Below the pieces are notes generated by a model. The model ran no database searches. It worked only from the letters and a program-made list of their open reading frames with translations, and was not told where the DNA came from. Below are positions 17,259-25,180 of a stretch of 64,000 nucleotides of DNA, piece after piece. Position 1 is the stretch's first letter. Each line of letters begins with the position of its first letter. Origin of the DNA: Bdellovibrionales bacterium CG10_big_fil_rev_8_21_14_0_10_45_34 (GTDB taxonomy: Bacteria > Bdellovibrionota > Bdellovibrionia > Bdellovibrionales > 1-14-0-10-45-34); NCBI GenBank assembly GCA_002778785.1, contig PEZS01000016.1, positions 53,092 through 117,091 of the forward strand, written 5' to 3'. The translations under genes and the position numbers were made by a program.

Positions 17259-18823
17259 TCTTCCCTTACCTCTTTCAACAACTCAAAGTAAACTGACTTA
17301 AACCGAACATCAAAAATATCTTGACCCATATAGTTGTGAATTTCTGATATTGTCAGCTTGCCCAGCCGAAAGGCTAGATAGATTTTCTCTCCAAAAATAG
17401 AACCCAATATGCGAGAAGCCTCGAGAAAGCTACTTTTCGCTTTAGCGGTTAGTCGTGGTGCCTTTTTAATAGCGCCTCTCAAATACAGCACTTCATATAC
17501 TGCTTGGGTGAGTACAATCTGTATCGAGTCCTTACCAGAGTCTATGAGGGCAGGGGCCTCTTGCCGGAGCCGTTGTAGTTCGCTGGGCTGCCTTGCTGGA
17601 TTAACGAGTTTGCTCGTAAAAAAGCCCCAAGCCTCGATCCATATTGCTCCGATCATTTCTTTTGGAAAGTCCCAAGGCTGGCGGTCGCGGTCAGAAATTT
17701 TTATCTGTAGATATTGTCCTGCCATTTGAGCTGCGTGGTTGATTGTGGGTCTGCCTAAGAATACCGTCTTAGAAATAGGTAGAACGAATCCCCGAGATTC
17801 CTCAACAAGTGTCATAGCTCCCCTCACTTGTCTCTTGGGTAATTCAGTAGCTATTGCTTCCCATAGCTCATTCCGATCAGCGGATCGCAGATGAAAATCT
17901 TCTGTTCGAAGGTCTAAACTCAGCTGCTCCTTCACCAACTTTAACACATGCAAAAAAGAGTCCGAAATGTCAGATGCGTCACTTTCGTCAAAGGGCAAAC
18001 CTTCATCAGCGCCTTTTTCTAAATGCAAAAGAAAGCTTTGCCACCGAATCCAAGGAGGCGTCGCCATTATACATGAACGATCCTTAGAAAGACGAACAAC
18101 AGGCAGATTCATTTCAATACCTTGCCGCACGAGCTGAAAATATATCTTTTCTGAGTCTTGAAAGACGACGTGCATTCTGTCTTTTGGCCTAAGAGCCTTC
18201 AGTCTCAAAGGAAGGTGACTTTTCGCCAAATGAAGCTCTCCATAAAGCACAAAAATCAATGCTGTTGGGTCGATCTCCCGCAGTCTGGCAATCTGCTCAG
18301 CCGCAAATTCGTCCCTAGCGGCAAGACTGGAGTCTGATCGCCTCTGCGAGAATCTATTAATACCAGTTATCGAAATATGATTTGCCTTAGCAAATTCAAA
18401 AAGACTCCGGTATTGATGCCAGTCGAATCCCCATCTTTTTTTCCAGCTTATCCTCTCGAGAAAAACTTTCTCAGAGGCATCTCCGGCGAGGTAGTCGTTC
18501 AAAGCCTCTTGATTTCTAGCTTCAACGCATTCAAATGCTAGGTGAATTTTTCTTTTTTTAGCTAGCGCTTCTATTAGTCTCAGGTTCGTTTTCTGTGAAT
18601 GGTAAAACGCATGGAAATCGGCTCCCATGACTACATCGGCTACAGAGCAAACATCGAAAAGTTCACTTCGTTCAATGACACTGAACTTACCATCGAACTC
18701 TTTTTTGTAAGCCAGCGAATAGGCAGCAACTTCGGTGGCGTCCGGGCCCAATTGAAGCTTGACGAGTCGTTTTACTTCTCGAAGCAATTTTCTTTGATGA
18801 CCGACCCAGCGACTATGTGACAC
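17255..18823 (-). CDS. ChaN/DUF399-like protein
   Basis: A 522-residue protein whose N-terminal ~220 residues resemble the ChaN (haem-binding uptake, Tiki/EreA-like) fold: VVMGADFHAFYHSQ at about 65-78 in place of the usual GExHD..H..Q, then LAFECVEARNQEALNDYLAG, and VLYGELHLAKSHLP at about 195-208 carrying the late GxxH. The C-terminal 300 residues are helical and unrecognised. No signal peptide is seen, so unlike many ChaN lipoproteins it looks cytoplasmic. The start is GTG. It is coupled to a small downstream gene. The fold is likely, the function unknown. Confidence 0.7.
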   Translation of the reverse strand: MSHSRWVGHQRKLLREVKRLVKLQLGPDATEVAAYSLAYKKEFDGKFSVIERSELFDVCSVADVVMGADFHAFYHSQKTNLRLIEALAKKRKIHLAFECVEARNQEALNDYLAGDASEKVFLERISWKKRWGFDWHQYRSLFEFAKANHISITGINRFSQRRSDSSLAARDEFAAEQIARLREIDPTALIFVLYGELHLAKSHLPLRLKALRPKDRMHVVFQDSEKIYFQLVRQGIEMNLPVVRLSKDRSCIMATPPWIRWQSFLLHLEKGADEGLPFDESDASDISDSFLHVLKLVKEQLSLDLRTEDFHLRSADRNELWEAIATELPKRQVRGAMTLVEESRGFVLPISKTVFLGRPTINHAAQMAGQYLQIKISDRDRQPWDFPKEMIGAIWIEAWGFFTSKLVNPARQPSELQRLRQEAPALIDSGKDSIQIVLTQAVYEVLYLRGAIKKAPRLTAKAKSSFLEASRILGSIFGEKIYLAFRLGKLTISEIHNYMGQDIFDVRFKSVYFELLKEVREE

Positions 18824-18903
18824 TCGTATGCAAACCTTTTAAGCTAATGATTGTTTGACTTGGAGCGAAACTCAATTCAATTTTAATCGAAGGCTGGTGC
18901 CCC

Positions 18904-20091
18904 ATGGTTTGGAACAAAAAAATCACATTCGCTTACGGTGCTTTGCTGGGCGGCTTGCTCACGCAAACCTACCTAACATATCATTTCTTCGCGATCCGCT
19001 TTGGTCGTTTGGCAGAAAAGTCAGTTTGTAATATTAACGCCACGTTCAACTGCGACGCTGTGGCAGCTAGCGAGTACTCCGAGCTCTTCGGCGCTCCCAT
19101 CAGTTTATGGTCGGTCTGGATACATGTTGCCCTTCTCGTCCTAATGATGGCTGCCCAGTTTGATGAAAATGAGGTAACGGCCAGGCGCAAAGCTAGGCTT
19201 TCTGTTTACGGCGCGGGTTTCATCGCAATATTGTCGGTCATTATGGGCTCCATTTCTTTTTTTAAGCTGGGCGCCTTGTGTATTTTTTGTTTAATGGCCT
19301 ATGGATTTTCTTTCTTACTTTTTGGGTTCGTTTTTGCAGCCATAGATTTCAAGAGAACAGGCTCTGAAATCCTAACAGACCTTAAAAGCCTCCTTTTATT
19401 TCGAAAAAGTGCGGCCGGACTAGAAGCGTCTTTGCTCGTCGCTATACCCATCGTCACTTTCATCACAGCAGACATGGTTCAAAAGAGTGTCGCAAAAGGT
19501 TTGCCAGTAATCACAAGCCAGTCATTGCAGGAGTGGAGATCCAATGAAGAGATGCAGTTTTCTCAACGTGGACTAGTCAAAGGCGACACCAAAGATCCAA
19601 AAATGACAATTGTGGAGTTCGCTGACTTTCAATGTATTCATTGCAAAATGGCTGGGCCTACACTCGATGCCTTTGTCAACAGTCGACCCCATGTCCTTTT
19701 GATCTTTAAAGGCTTCCCGCTTGATCCTCAGTGCAATCCGAATATGGAAGGTGGCCAAAGTGGTGGAACTAGCAGATCATGCACTCTAGCCAGAATGGTT
19801 TGGTGTGCTGATAAACAGGGTCGAGGCTGGCAAGCGCACGATTGGGTTTTTGACAACTTTGGTGCGCCAGAGTCGAGCGATGCAGTCATAATGGCAAAAG
19901 AACTAGCTCTCAACGAAAAGCAACTCCTCGAGTGTTTACAATCAGATGATAGCCTTGAGGGCATTATTGAAATTGCTCGCGAAGGTAAGATGGTTCGAGG
20001 CACACCGACGATTCTTGTAAATGGAAAAGTTTTACCCTCAGGGCAGTCTATGACTACGCTGAATGCTCTCTATAAAGAAATCGTGAAGTAG
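18904..20091 (+). CDS. VKOR-DsbA fusion (disulfide-bond forming protein)
   Basis: A 395-residue inner-membrane protein. Residues 1-155 form a vitamin K epoxide reductase-like domain with four or so membrane helices, a first Cys pair (SVCNINATFNCDA), a conserved Ser/Trp region (GAPISLWSVW) and the CxxC CIFC. The C-terminal ~190 residues form a periplasmic DsbA-like thioredoxin domain with FADFQCIHC (active CxxC) and the cis-Pro loop RGTPTILVNG. VKOR re-oxidises the thioredoxin part using quinone, and the pair introduces disulfides in exported proteins. Several Cys-rich exported proteins in the window are possible clients. It ends 5 bases from the convergent gene at 20097. Confidence 0.9.
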   Translation: MVWNKKITFAYGALLGGLLTQTYLTYHFFAIRFGRLAEKSVCNINATFNCDAVAASEYSELFGAPISLWSVWIHVALLVLMMAAQFDENEVTARRKARLSVYGAGFIAILSVIMGSISFFKLGALCIFCLMAYGFSFLLFGFVFAAIDFKRTGSEILTDLKSLLLFRKSAAGLEASLLVAIPIVTFITADMVQKSVAKGLPVITSQSLQEWRSNEEMQFSQRGLVKGDTKDPKMTIVEFADFQCIHCKMAGPTLDAFVNSRPHVLLIFKGFPLDPQCNPNMEGGQSGGTSRSCTLARMVWCADKQGRGWQAHDWVFDNFGAPESSDAVIMAKELALNEKQLLECLQSDDSLEGIIEIAREGKMVRGTPTILVNGKVLPSGQSMTTLNALYKEIVK

Positions 20092-20096
20092 ATTAT

Positions 20097-20696
20097 TTAG
20101 ATATCAAGAACGTTAAGTAGAAAACTGGCGCCTTTTTGAATGGTCACTTTCACAAAACCAGACACTTGTGAAAGTGCTTCGTGTGACGCCAAGACAGCAA
20201 AAGCTACAAAAACACATATGACAAATGTCCTTAGAACCCACGCCGAGGCTCTTAGATCGCGAACCTTAAGATCATTCTCGACCTGCTCTATCCTACCAAG
20301 ATAAGACTTAAGTGATTCAAAGAGCCCCAATAGCTTTTCTTGAATCCGCTGCTTTTGAGCTAGCGGCAATGACGGCTTCTCTTTGCTACGTCCAAGCTGC
20401 TCGATCTGACTAATAATAAACTCGGATTGCTCGTACATTTGAGTTGTCCGAGCTATATATCCGGGGACACTTATCTTGTAACTTCGGTAAACCTTCAGTT
20501 CTCGGCGCGCTACATCGTATTTTGAATTAGCAACAAAGGAGAGAATGGAGTTCTTTAAAGAATCCACACGGCCCGTAATTCGCGAAGTTAAATCTAGCTC
20601 TTCGGTATTATCAGACTCGGAAGACGAATCTAGCGAAGAACTAGCCTCCAGATCGCCACTGAGCTCGTCTTCGATCAATTTTAGTGCATTGCTCAT
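20097..20696 (-). CDS. Hypothetical protein with C-terminal membrane segment
   Basis: A 199-residue protein with an acidic Ser-rich start (DELSGDLEASSSLDSSSESDNTEE), a long helical middle with heptad character (about 40-145) and one hydrophobic segment near the end (VLRTFVICVFVAFAVLASHEA, about 153-173). It looks like a cytoplasmic domain tethered by a C-terminal anchor. No family is recognised. It is divergent from rsmI. Confidence 0.6.
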   Translation of the reverse strand: MSNALKLIEDELSGDLEASSSLDSSSESDNTEELDLTSRITGRVDSLKNSILSFVANSKYDVARRELKVYRSYKISVPGYIARTTQMYEQSEFIISQIEQLGRSKEKPSLPLAQKQRIQEKLLGLFESLKSYLGRIEQVENDLKVRDLRASAWVLRTFVICVFVAFAVLASHEALSQVSGFVKVTIQKGASFLLNVLDI

Positions 20697-20739
20697 ACTT
20701 TATCTCTCGACTTTCGTATCGGCTTTTCATTGCTGTGAA

Positions 20740-20768
20740 TTGAGTGATTTGGTTACACAGAGTTAAAT
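20740..20768 (+). promoter_or_regulatory. Promoter and ribosome binding site region of rsmI
   Basis: TTGAGT (20740-20745), a 17-base spacer and TTAAAT (20763-20768) make a sigma-70-like promoter. AGGAGG follows at 20773-20778, 11 bases before the ATG of rsmI. With the overlap to the cyclase gene this probably drives both. Confidence 0.5.
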
Positions 20769-20789
20769 GAATAGGAGGAACAACTTGTA

Positions 20790-21668
20790 ATGTCATCTAA
20801 ACTAGACCTAGGCCGTGCTCAAGGGCTGCAAATCGTCGCGACTCCCATCGGAAATTTCGGTGATATCTCTTTACGAGCCGTTGAAGCCCTCAAAACGGCC
20901 GACGTCATTTACTGTGAAGACACACGCGTTAGCTTAAGGTTGCTAACTCATTTTGGGATTACTGATAAAAAGTTGAAATCAGCCAATGAACACACCGAGG
21001 GCGGACTCGTCCAAGATGTATTAAACCATTTAAAAAACAACGCGACAGTTGTGCTCATTTCTGACGCTGGAACGCCCAATATAAATGACCCGGGCTATCA
21101 TTTAGTGAAAGCATGCTTAACGAATAATATTAACGTCACTCCCATACCGGGGCCGTCTTCCCTCACCGCCGCATTGTCGGCATCACCTATTGGCGGCGGG
21201 CACTTTGTATACCTGGGCTATCTGCCGCGTAAGCAAGGCGAACTCTCGGCTCTCTTACGATCACTGCCTGAAGCTCTCGAAAAAGCGGTGTTCCTGGAAT
21301 CGCCCAAAAGACTTCTTTCTAGTTTAAAACTTATTAAGGAAGTTTTTGGGAATAAGTCGGAAGTGTGCCTCTATCACGAGCTCACGAAAATCCATGAAAG
21401 CATTCACTTCGGCAAGATCGATGCGATTTTAGATGAGTTTAACAACAAGGAGATTCTCGGAGAATGGATAGGCATCCTGTCGCTCAGAGGGCGTAGCCAA
21501 ACTTCACTAAACATCGATTCCGCCTGGCAAGGAGCACTGCAAAATGCAATAGATCTAAAGATCGCACCGTCCAACATTGTGGAGATTTTTAAACCTCTGT
21601 GGCCAAGATCAAAAAAAGAGCTCTATAATCTAATTCTCGAAAAGAAGGAAGTTTCGATTGAAAAGTAA
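20790..21668 (+). CDS. rsmI: 16S rRNA 2'-O-ribose C1402 methyltransferase
   Basis: A 292-residue SAM-dependent methyltransferase of the tetrapyrrole-methylase fold. It modifies C1402 in the decoding centre of 16S rRNA. Signatures are LQIVATPIGNFGDISLRAVEAL, DVIYCEDTR, VVLISDAGTPNINDPGYHLV, IPGPSSLTAALSASP and GHFVYLGYLPRK. The full family length is present. It overlaps the start of the cyclase gene by 11 bases in another frame, so the two are coupled. Confidence 0.95.
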   Translation: MSSKLDLGRAQGLQIVATPIGNFGDISLRAVEALKTADVIYCEDTRVSLRLLTHFGITDKKLKSANEHTEGGLVQDVLNHLKNNATVVLISDAGTPNINDPGYHLVKACLTNNINVTPIPGPSSLTAALSASPIGGGHFVYLGYLPRKQGELSALLRSLPEALEKAVFLESPKRLLSSLKLIKEVFGNKSEVCLYHELTKIHESIHFGKIDAILDEFNNKEILGEWIGILSLRGRSQTSLNIDSAWQGALQNAIDLKIAPSNIVEIFKPLWPRSKKELYNLILEKKEVSIEK

Positions 21669-24339
21669 GTTACTCACTGTTTTTAAATTTGTTTTTAGTT
21701 TCTCCGCAGTTCGGCTTGGTCTCATTATTACAGGCTTTCTCTTTTATTTCTCCACCGTTTTCTATCGTCCGGAGGGATTACGATCTGAAGGAGAAGGCAC
21801 TGCAATTGATATACTTCATCTTATTCATCAGAAATCTGTAGATATCCGGATGGTTCATCGAGGCTACGTTGCCCCCGACGACCGGATAGTGCTTCTCACA
21901 GTTGATGAAAATTCTCTGCAGTGGTTAGGGCGGTGGCCTTGGTCGCGAGACATAATGGCGAACGTCGTTGAGAAGGTCATGGAGTTTAATATCAAAGCCA
22001 TTGGTTTTGATATTGTTTTTCCAGAATCAGAAAAGACTGATCTCTACCAATCGCTTGAGAAAATAAAGAGTTTACCTGGTATATCGCCGCAAGTAGAAAA
22101 CACGATCTTAAGTGAGCTTAAGCGCGCGGATAAAGATCGTATACTAGGCGAGACTATTGCAAAACATTCCGAAAGGATAGTAACCGGCGGGTACTTCGAT
22201 ACTGACGTGCATGTTTACTATCCGTACCAAAGCGTTTGCTTTGACTATCTCAGAAAGCAATCTCACGAATACAAGTTCCTCGAGGGTGACCAAGCTCTTT
22301 CTCTCGTACTAGATTCCTTGGCAAACGAGCCTCCGGAGTTCGTCCACCAATTCTTAAGTTATCAGTTTAAGAGAATCGACTTTAAAATCAGACGCGACCT
22401 TAAGGGGCTTCCTGACAATGTGCTTTCGGATCGAGTATTCGATGCCCAACAACTCTACTGCACGCAGTTTTTAGCCGGAACAGATGACACTCTCGATGAA
22501 TTCAAAAACATTTGGCCGAATGTTCAAAAGGCTTATCCTGACTTTTCTGAAACTCCGTTTGAAGACTTCGTTTCAAGCTTCCAAACCCTTTTTGATATTC
22601 CTAATCAAACGCTAGCGGCTGAGAGATGGTGGCTCAATGTTCCGGACATTTCTGAGGGTGCAGCCTATTTCGCCTCGTTTAACGCCTACCCCGACAAAGA
22701 CGGTGTGGTGCGAAGAGCTTATCTGGTAACTCGGTATTCAGATCAATTCATTCCCAGTTTGGCTCTGAAACTACACATGCTCACACAAGAAAAAGGTCTT
22801 CTTGTAAATATTGACCAGGATCCTATAAGGGGCAGAGGAAAGTCGATCAAAGGTTTAGATCTTACAAACTCTGAGACAGGAGAGGTTGAATTATCTCTGC
22901 CCGCTGACCGAAGCGGGCGAGTGCTTATCAACTACCATGGCCCGAAGTACACGTATCCGCATTTGTCAGCGGGAGAGCTCTTTTCGCGCGACGGAAAGGC
23001 CAAAGTTGCTCAGTGGGATGGCCATGAAACTAGAGAGACAAAGATCGATCTAAAAGAATATTTGCAAGATAAAATTCTCTTGTTCGGTGCCACTGCAGTA
23101 GGAATCTTTGATTTAAGGGTTACTCCCTTCTCGGAAGACTTTCCGGGGCTAGAAACGCATGCCAATGCCCTTGATAATATATTGAACAGTGACTTCTTAG
23201 TGCATCACTCGCTGGAACCGCTTTACATGCCATTTACATTGTTGGCGCTCGGTGTTTTTCTTTCGCTAGCACTCGCTCGGTTGGGAGCCATTTGGGGTTT
23301 TTTTACCGCCATATTTACAGCTCTCGTGATCTACCTGGTCGATAGATTTTACTTTTTTGCAAGCGGCTACATTATAGCGGTGGCACTACCTTTGTTGCTC
23401 ACCCTGATTATGTATATGGCAATGACGGCCTACAAATATCTCACTGAAGAAAGAAAGAAAAAGGAACTTAAAGGAACCTTTGCAAAGTATGTTTCGCCGG
23501 CCATTGTTGATGAGATATTAAAATCGCCTGAGAACCTACAGCTCGGCGGACGGAAAATATTTATGTCGGTGCTTTTTTCAGACGTAAGAGGTTTCACAAC
23601 TATCTCTGAGAAGCTCGACCCCCAGCAACTCACTCACATACTTAATACCTACCTAACTCCAATGACTCGCTTGGTTTTCAAGAACAAAGGAACGCTAGAC
23701 AAGTACATGGGTGACGCCATTATGGCTTTCTTTGGTGCCCCGATTACCTACGACAACCATGCTGAGATGGCTTGCCGGTGTGCGCTAGATATGATGTCTG
23801 AACTCAAAAAAATTCAAACCGATTTTGAAACGAAGGGTCTACCGCTGATAGATATTGGTATTGGCATAAATAGCGGAGAGATGAATGCCGGCAATATGGG
23901 ATCAGACATTGTTCGCTCCTATACCGTCATGGGAGACTCCGTAAATTTGGGCTCGCGCCTTGAGGGCATCAACAAGCAATATGGCACGCACATCATTATT
24001 AGCGAATTCACTCTTAAGGAGATTGGTGACAAGTTTGTTACTCGCGAAATCGACTCGGTGAGAGTTAAAGGAAAGCTCCTCCCAGTGAGAATTCACGAAT
24101 TAATGAACACCAAAGAAGCTGCCACCGATGATCAGAGAAAACTCTCTGAAAATTTTGATGCAGCTTTACAGCTTTATTACAAAGCAGAGTTTGATGCGGC
24201 CATGAGCGCCTTTACAAAGTGCCTCGATATTAATCCAGATGATGACAGCTCTAAGCTCTATATAAACCGGTGTAGCGAATTTTTAGAAGTTCCCCCTCCC
24301 AAAGACTGGGATGGAGTGTTCGAAATGAAGTCAAAGTAA
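21658..24339 (+). CDS. CHASE2-domain class III adenylate/guanylate cyclase
   Basis: An 893-residue membrane-bound receptor cyclase. One N-terminal membrane helix (about 8-28) is followed by a periplasmic CHASE2 sensor (about 45-500; DIRMVHRG, ILLTVDENSLQWLGRWPWSRD). Three membrane helices (about 515-590) and the cyclase domain (about 645-820) come next. The domain has FSDVRGFTTISE and DKYMGDAIMAFFGAP (two metal-binding Asp) and SYTVMGDSVNLGSRLE. A TPR-like tail ends the protein. It would make cAMP (or cGMP) in response to an unknown external signal. The TTG start overlaps rsmI. A probable cyclic-nucleotide phosphodiesterase follows 60 bases on. Confidence 0.92.
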   Translation: MKSKLLTVFKFVFSFSAVRLGLIITGFLFYFSTVFYRPEGLRSEGEGTAIDILHLIHQKSVDIRMVHRGYVAPDDRIVLLTVDENSLQWLGRWPWSRDIMANVVEKVMEFNIKAIGFDIVFPESEKTDLYQSLEKIKSLPGISPQVENTILSELKRADKDRILGETIAKHSERIVTGGYFDTDVHVYYPYQSVCFDYLRKQSHEYKFLEGDQALSLVLDSLANEPPEFVHQFLSYQFKRIDFKIRRDLKGLPDNVLSDRVFDAQQLYCTQFLAGTDDTLDEFKNIWPNVQKAYPDFSETPFEDFVSSFQTLFDIPNQTLAAERWWLNVPDISEGAAYFASFNAYPDKDGVVRRAYLVTRYSDQFIPSLALKLHMLTQEKGLLVNIDQDPIRGRGKSIKGLDLTNSETGEVELSLPADRSGRVLINYHGPKYTYPHLSAGELFSRDGKAKVAQWDGHETRETKIDLKEYLQDKILLFGATAVGIFDLRVTPFSEDFPGLETHANALDNILNSDFLVHHSLEPLYMPFTLLALGVFLSLALARLGAIWGFFTAIFTALVIYLVDRFYFFASGYIIAVALPLLLTLIMYMAMTAYKYLTEERKKKELKGTFAKYVSPAIVDEILKSPENLQLGGRKIFMSVLFSDVRGFTTISEKLDPQQLTHILNTYLTPMTRLVFKNKGTLDKYMGDAIMAFFGAPITYDNHAEMACRCALDMMSELKKIQTDFETKGLPLIDIGIGINSGEMNAGNMGSDIVRSYTVMGDSVNLGSRLEGINKQYGTHIIISEFTLKEIGDKFVTREIDSVRVKGKLLPVRIHELMNTKEAATDDQRKLSENFDAALQLYYKAEFDAAMSAFTKCLDINPDDDSSKLYINRCSEFLEVPPPKDWDGVFEMKSK

Positions 24340-24398
24340 GTAATATTTTTAGCTCAGTGGCCCAAACGGCCGATTCCATCTGAAGGAGCTACGTTAAA

Positions 24399-25169
24399 AT
24401 GAGAGTTAAAGTTATTGGCTCGCATGGTGGAACAGCACCGGGCTATCGAACTTCTTGTTACCTGGTCAATAATCGATTCTACATCGATGCGGGATCTGTT
24501 GCCTCGGCGCTCAGTCCAAAACAACAAATGGCCGTAACAGACATTCTGATCACTCATCCGCACATAGACCATATCAAGGATCTTTGCTTTCTCATTGAGA
24601 ACTCATTTCATCCCGATCGCCAAGAGCTTCGTATCCACTCGACGGCTGAGATAATCAATGATATCCACACGCACCTTTTTAACAACGTGCTATGGCCCGA
24701 TTTCACCAAAATACCCATTGATTCCAAGTCCGGTAGATTTCTCATGAAATTTTGTCCTATTGAAGGCTCAGTGAGTATTGATGGAGTAAAGATCGAGCCT
24801 ATTAAGGTCAATCATCCAGGAAACGCCGTCGGGTACCTTTTAGATGCTGGTAACGAGCAGATAGTATTTTCGGGCGATACGGGCCCAACGGAAAAGTTAT
24901 GGCAAAAAGCCAGCGATTGCGCCAACCTTCGCGCAATCTTCACAGAGATTAGCTTTCCAAGCAATATGGAAGCCCTGGCCAAGGCAGCCGGGCACTTTAC
25001 CACTCGGCAACTTCTCGATGAGCTCGCTAAGGTCAGGCAAAAAGACATCCCTGTATACATTGCTCACTTCAAACCTCAGTTCCTAGAAGAGCTGATGAAT
25101 GAATTCCACCGCATGGCACCAGAGAGAGTGATTCTCATGCACCAAGAAGACGAGTATATCTTTGAATAA
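24399..25169 (+). CDS. Metallo-beta-lactamase-fold hydrolase, probable class II 3',5'-cAMP phosphodiesterase
   Basis: A 256-residue MBL-fold enzyme. It has THPHIDHIKDL (HxHxDH metal site, about 50-60), VNHPGNAVGYLLD (His ligand), VFSGDTGPTEKLW (bridging Asp) and IYIAHFKPQF (last His). Sequence order and the HPHIDHI form fit class II cyclic-nucleotide phosphodiesterases rather than RNase Z or glyoxalase II. It has no signal peptide, so unlike Vibrio CpdP it would act in the cytoplasm. It directly follows a cyclase gene, which supports cAMP turnover. Family fold sure, substrate inferred. Confidence 0.8.
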   Translation: MRVKVIGSHGGTAPGYRTSCYLVNNRFYIDAGSVASALSPKQQMAVTDILITHPHIDHIKDLCFLIENSFHPDRQELRIHSTAEIINDIHTHLFNNVLWPDFTKIPIDSKSGRFLMKFCPIEGSVSIDGVKIEPIKVNHPGNAVGYLLDAGNEQIVFSGDTGPTEKLWQKASDCANLRAIFTEISFPSNMEALAKAAGHFTTRQLLDELAKVRQKDIPVYIAHFKPQFLEELMNEFHRMAPERVILMHQEDEYIFE

Positions 25170-25180
25170 GATATACTTTA

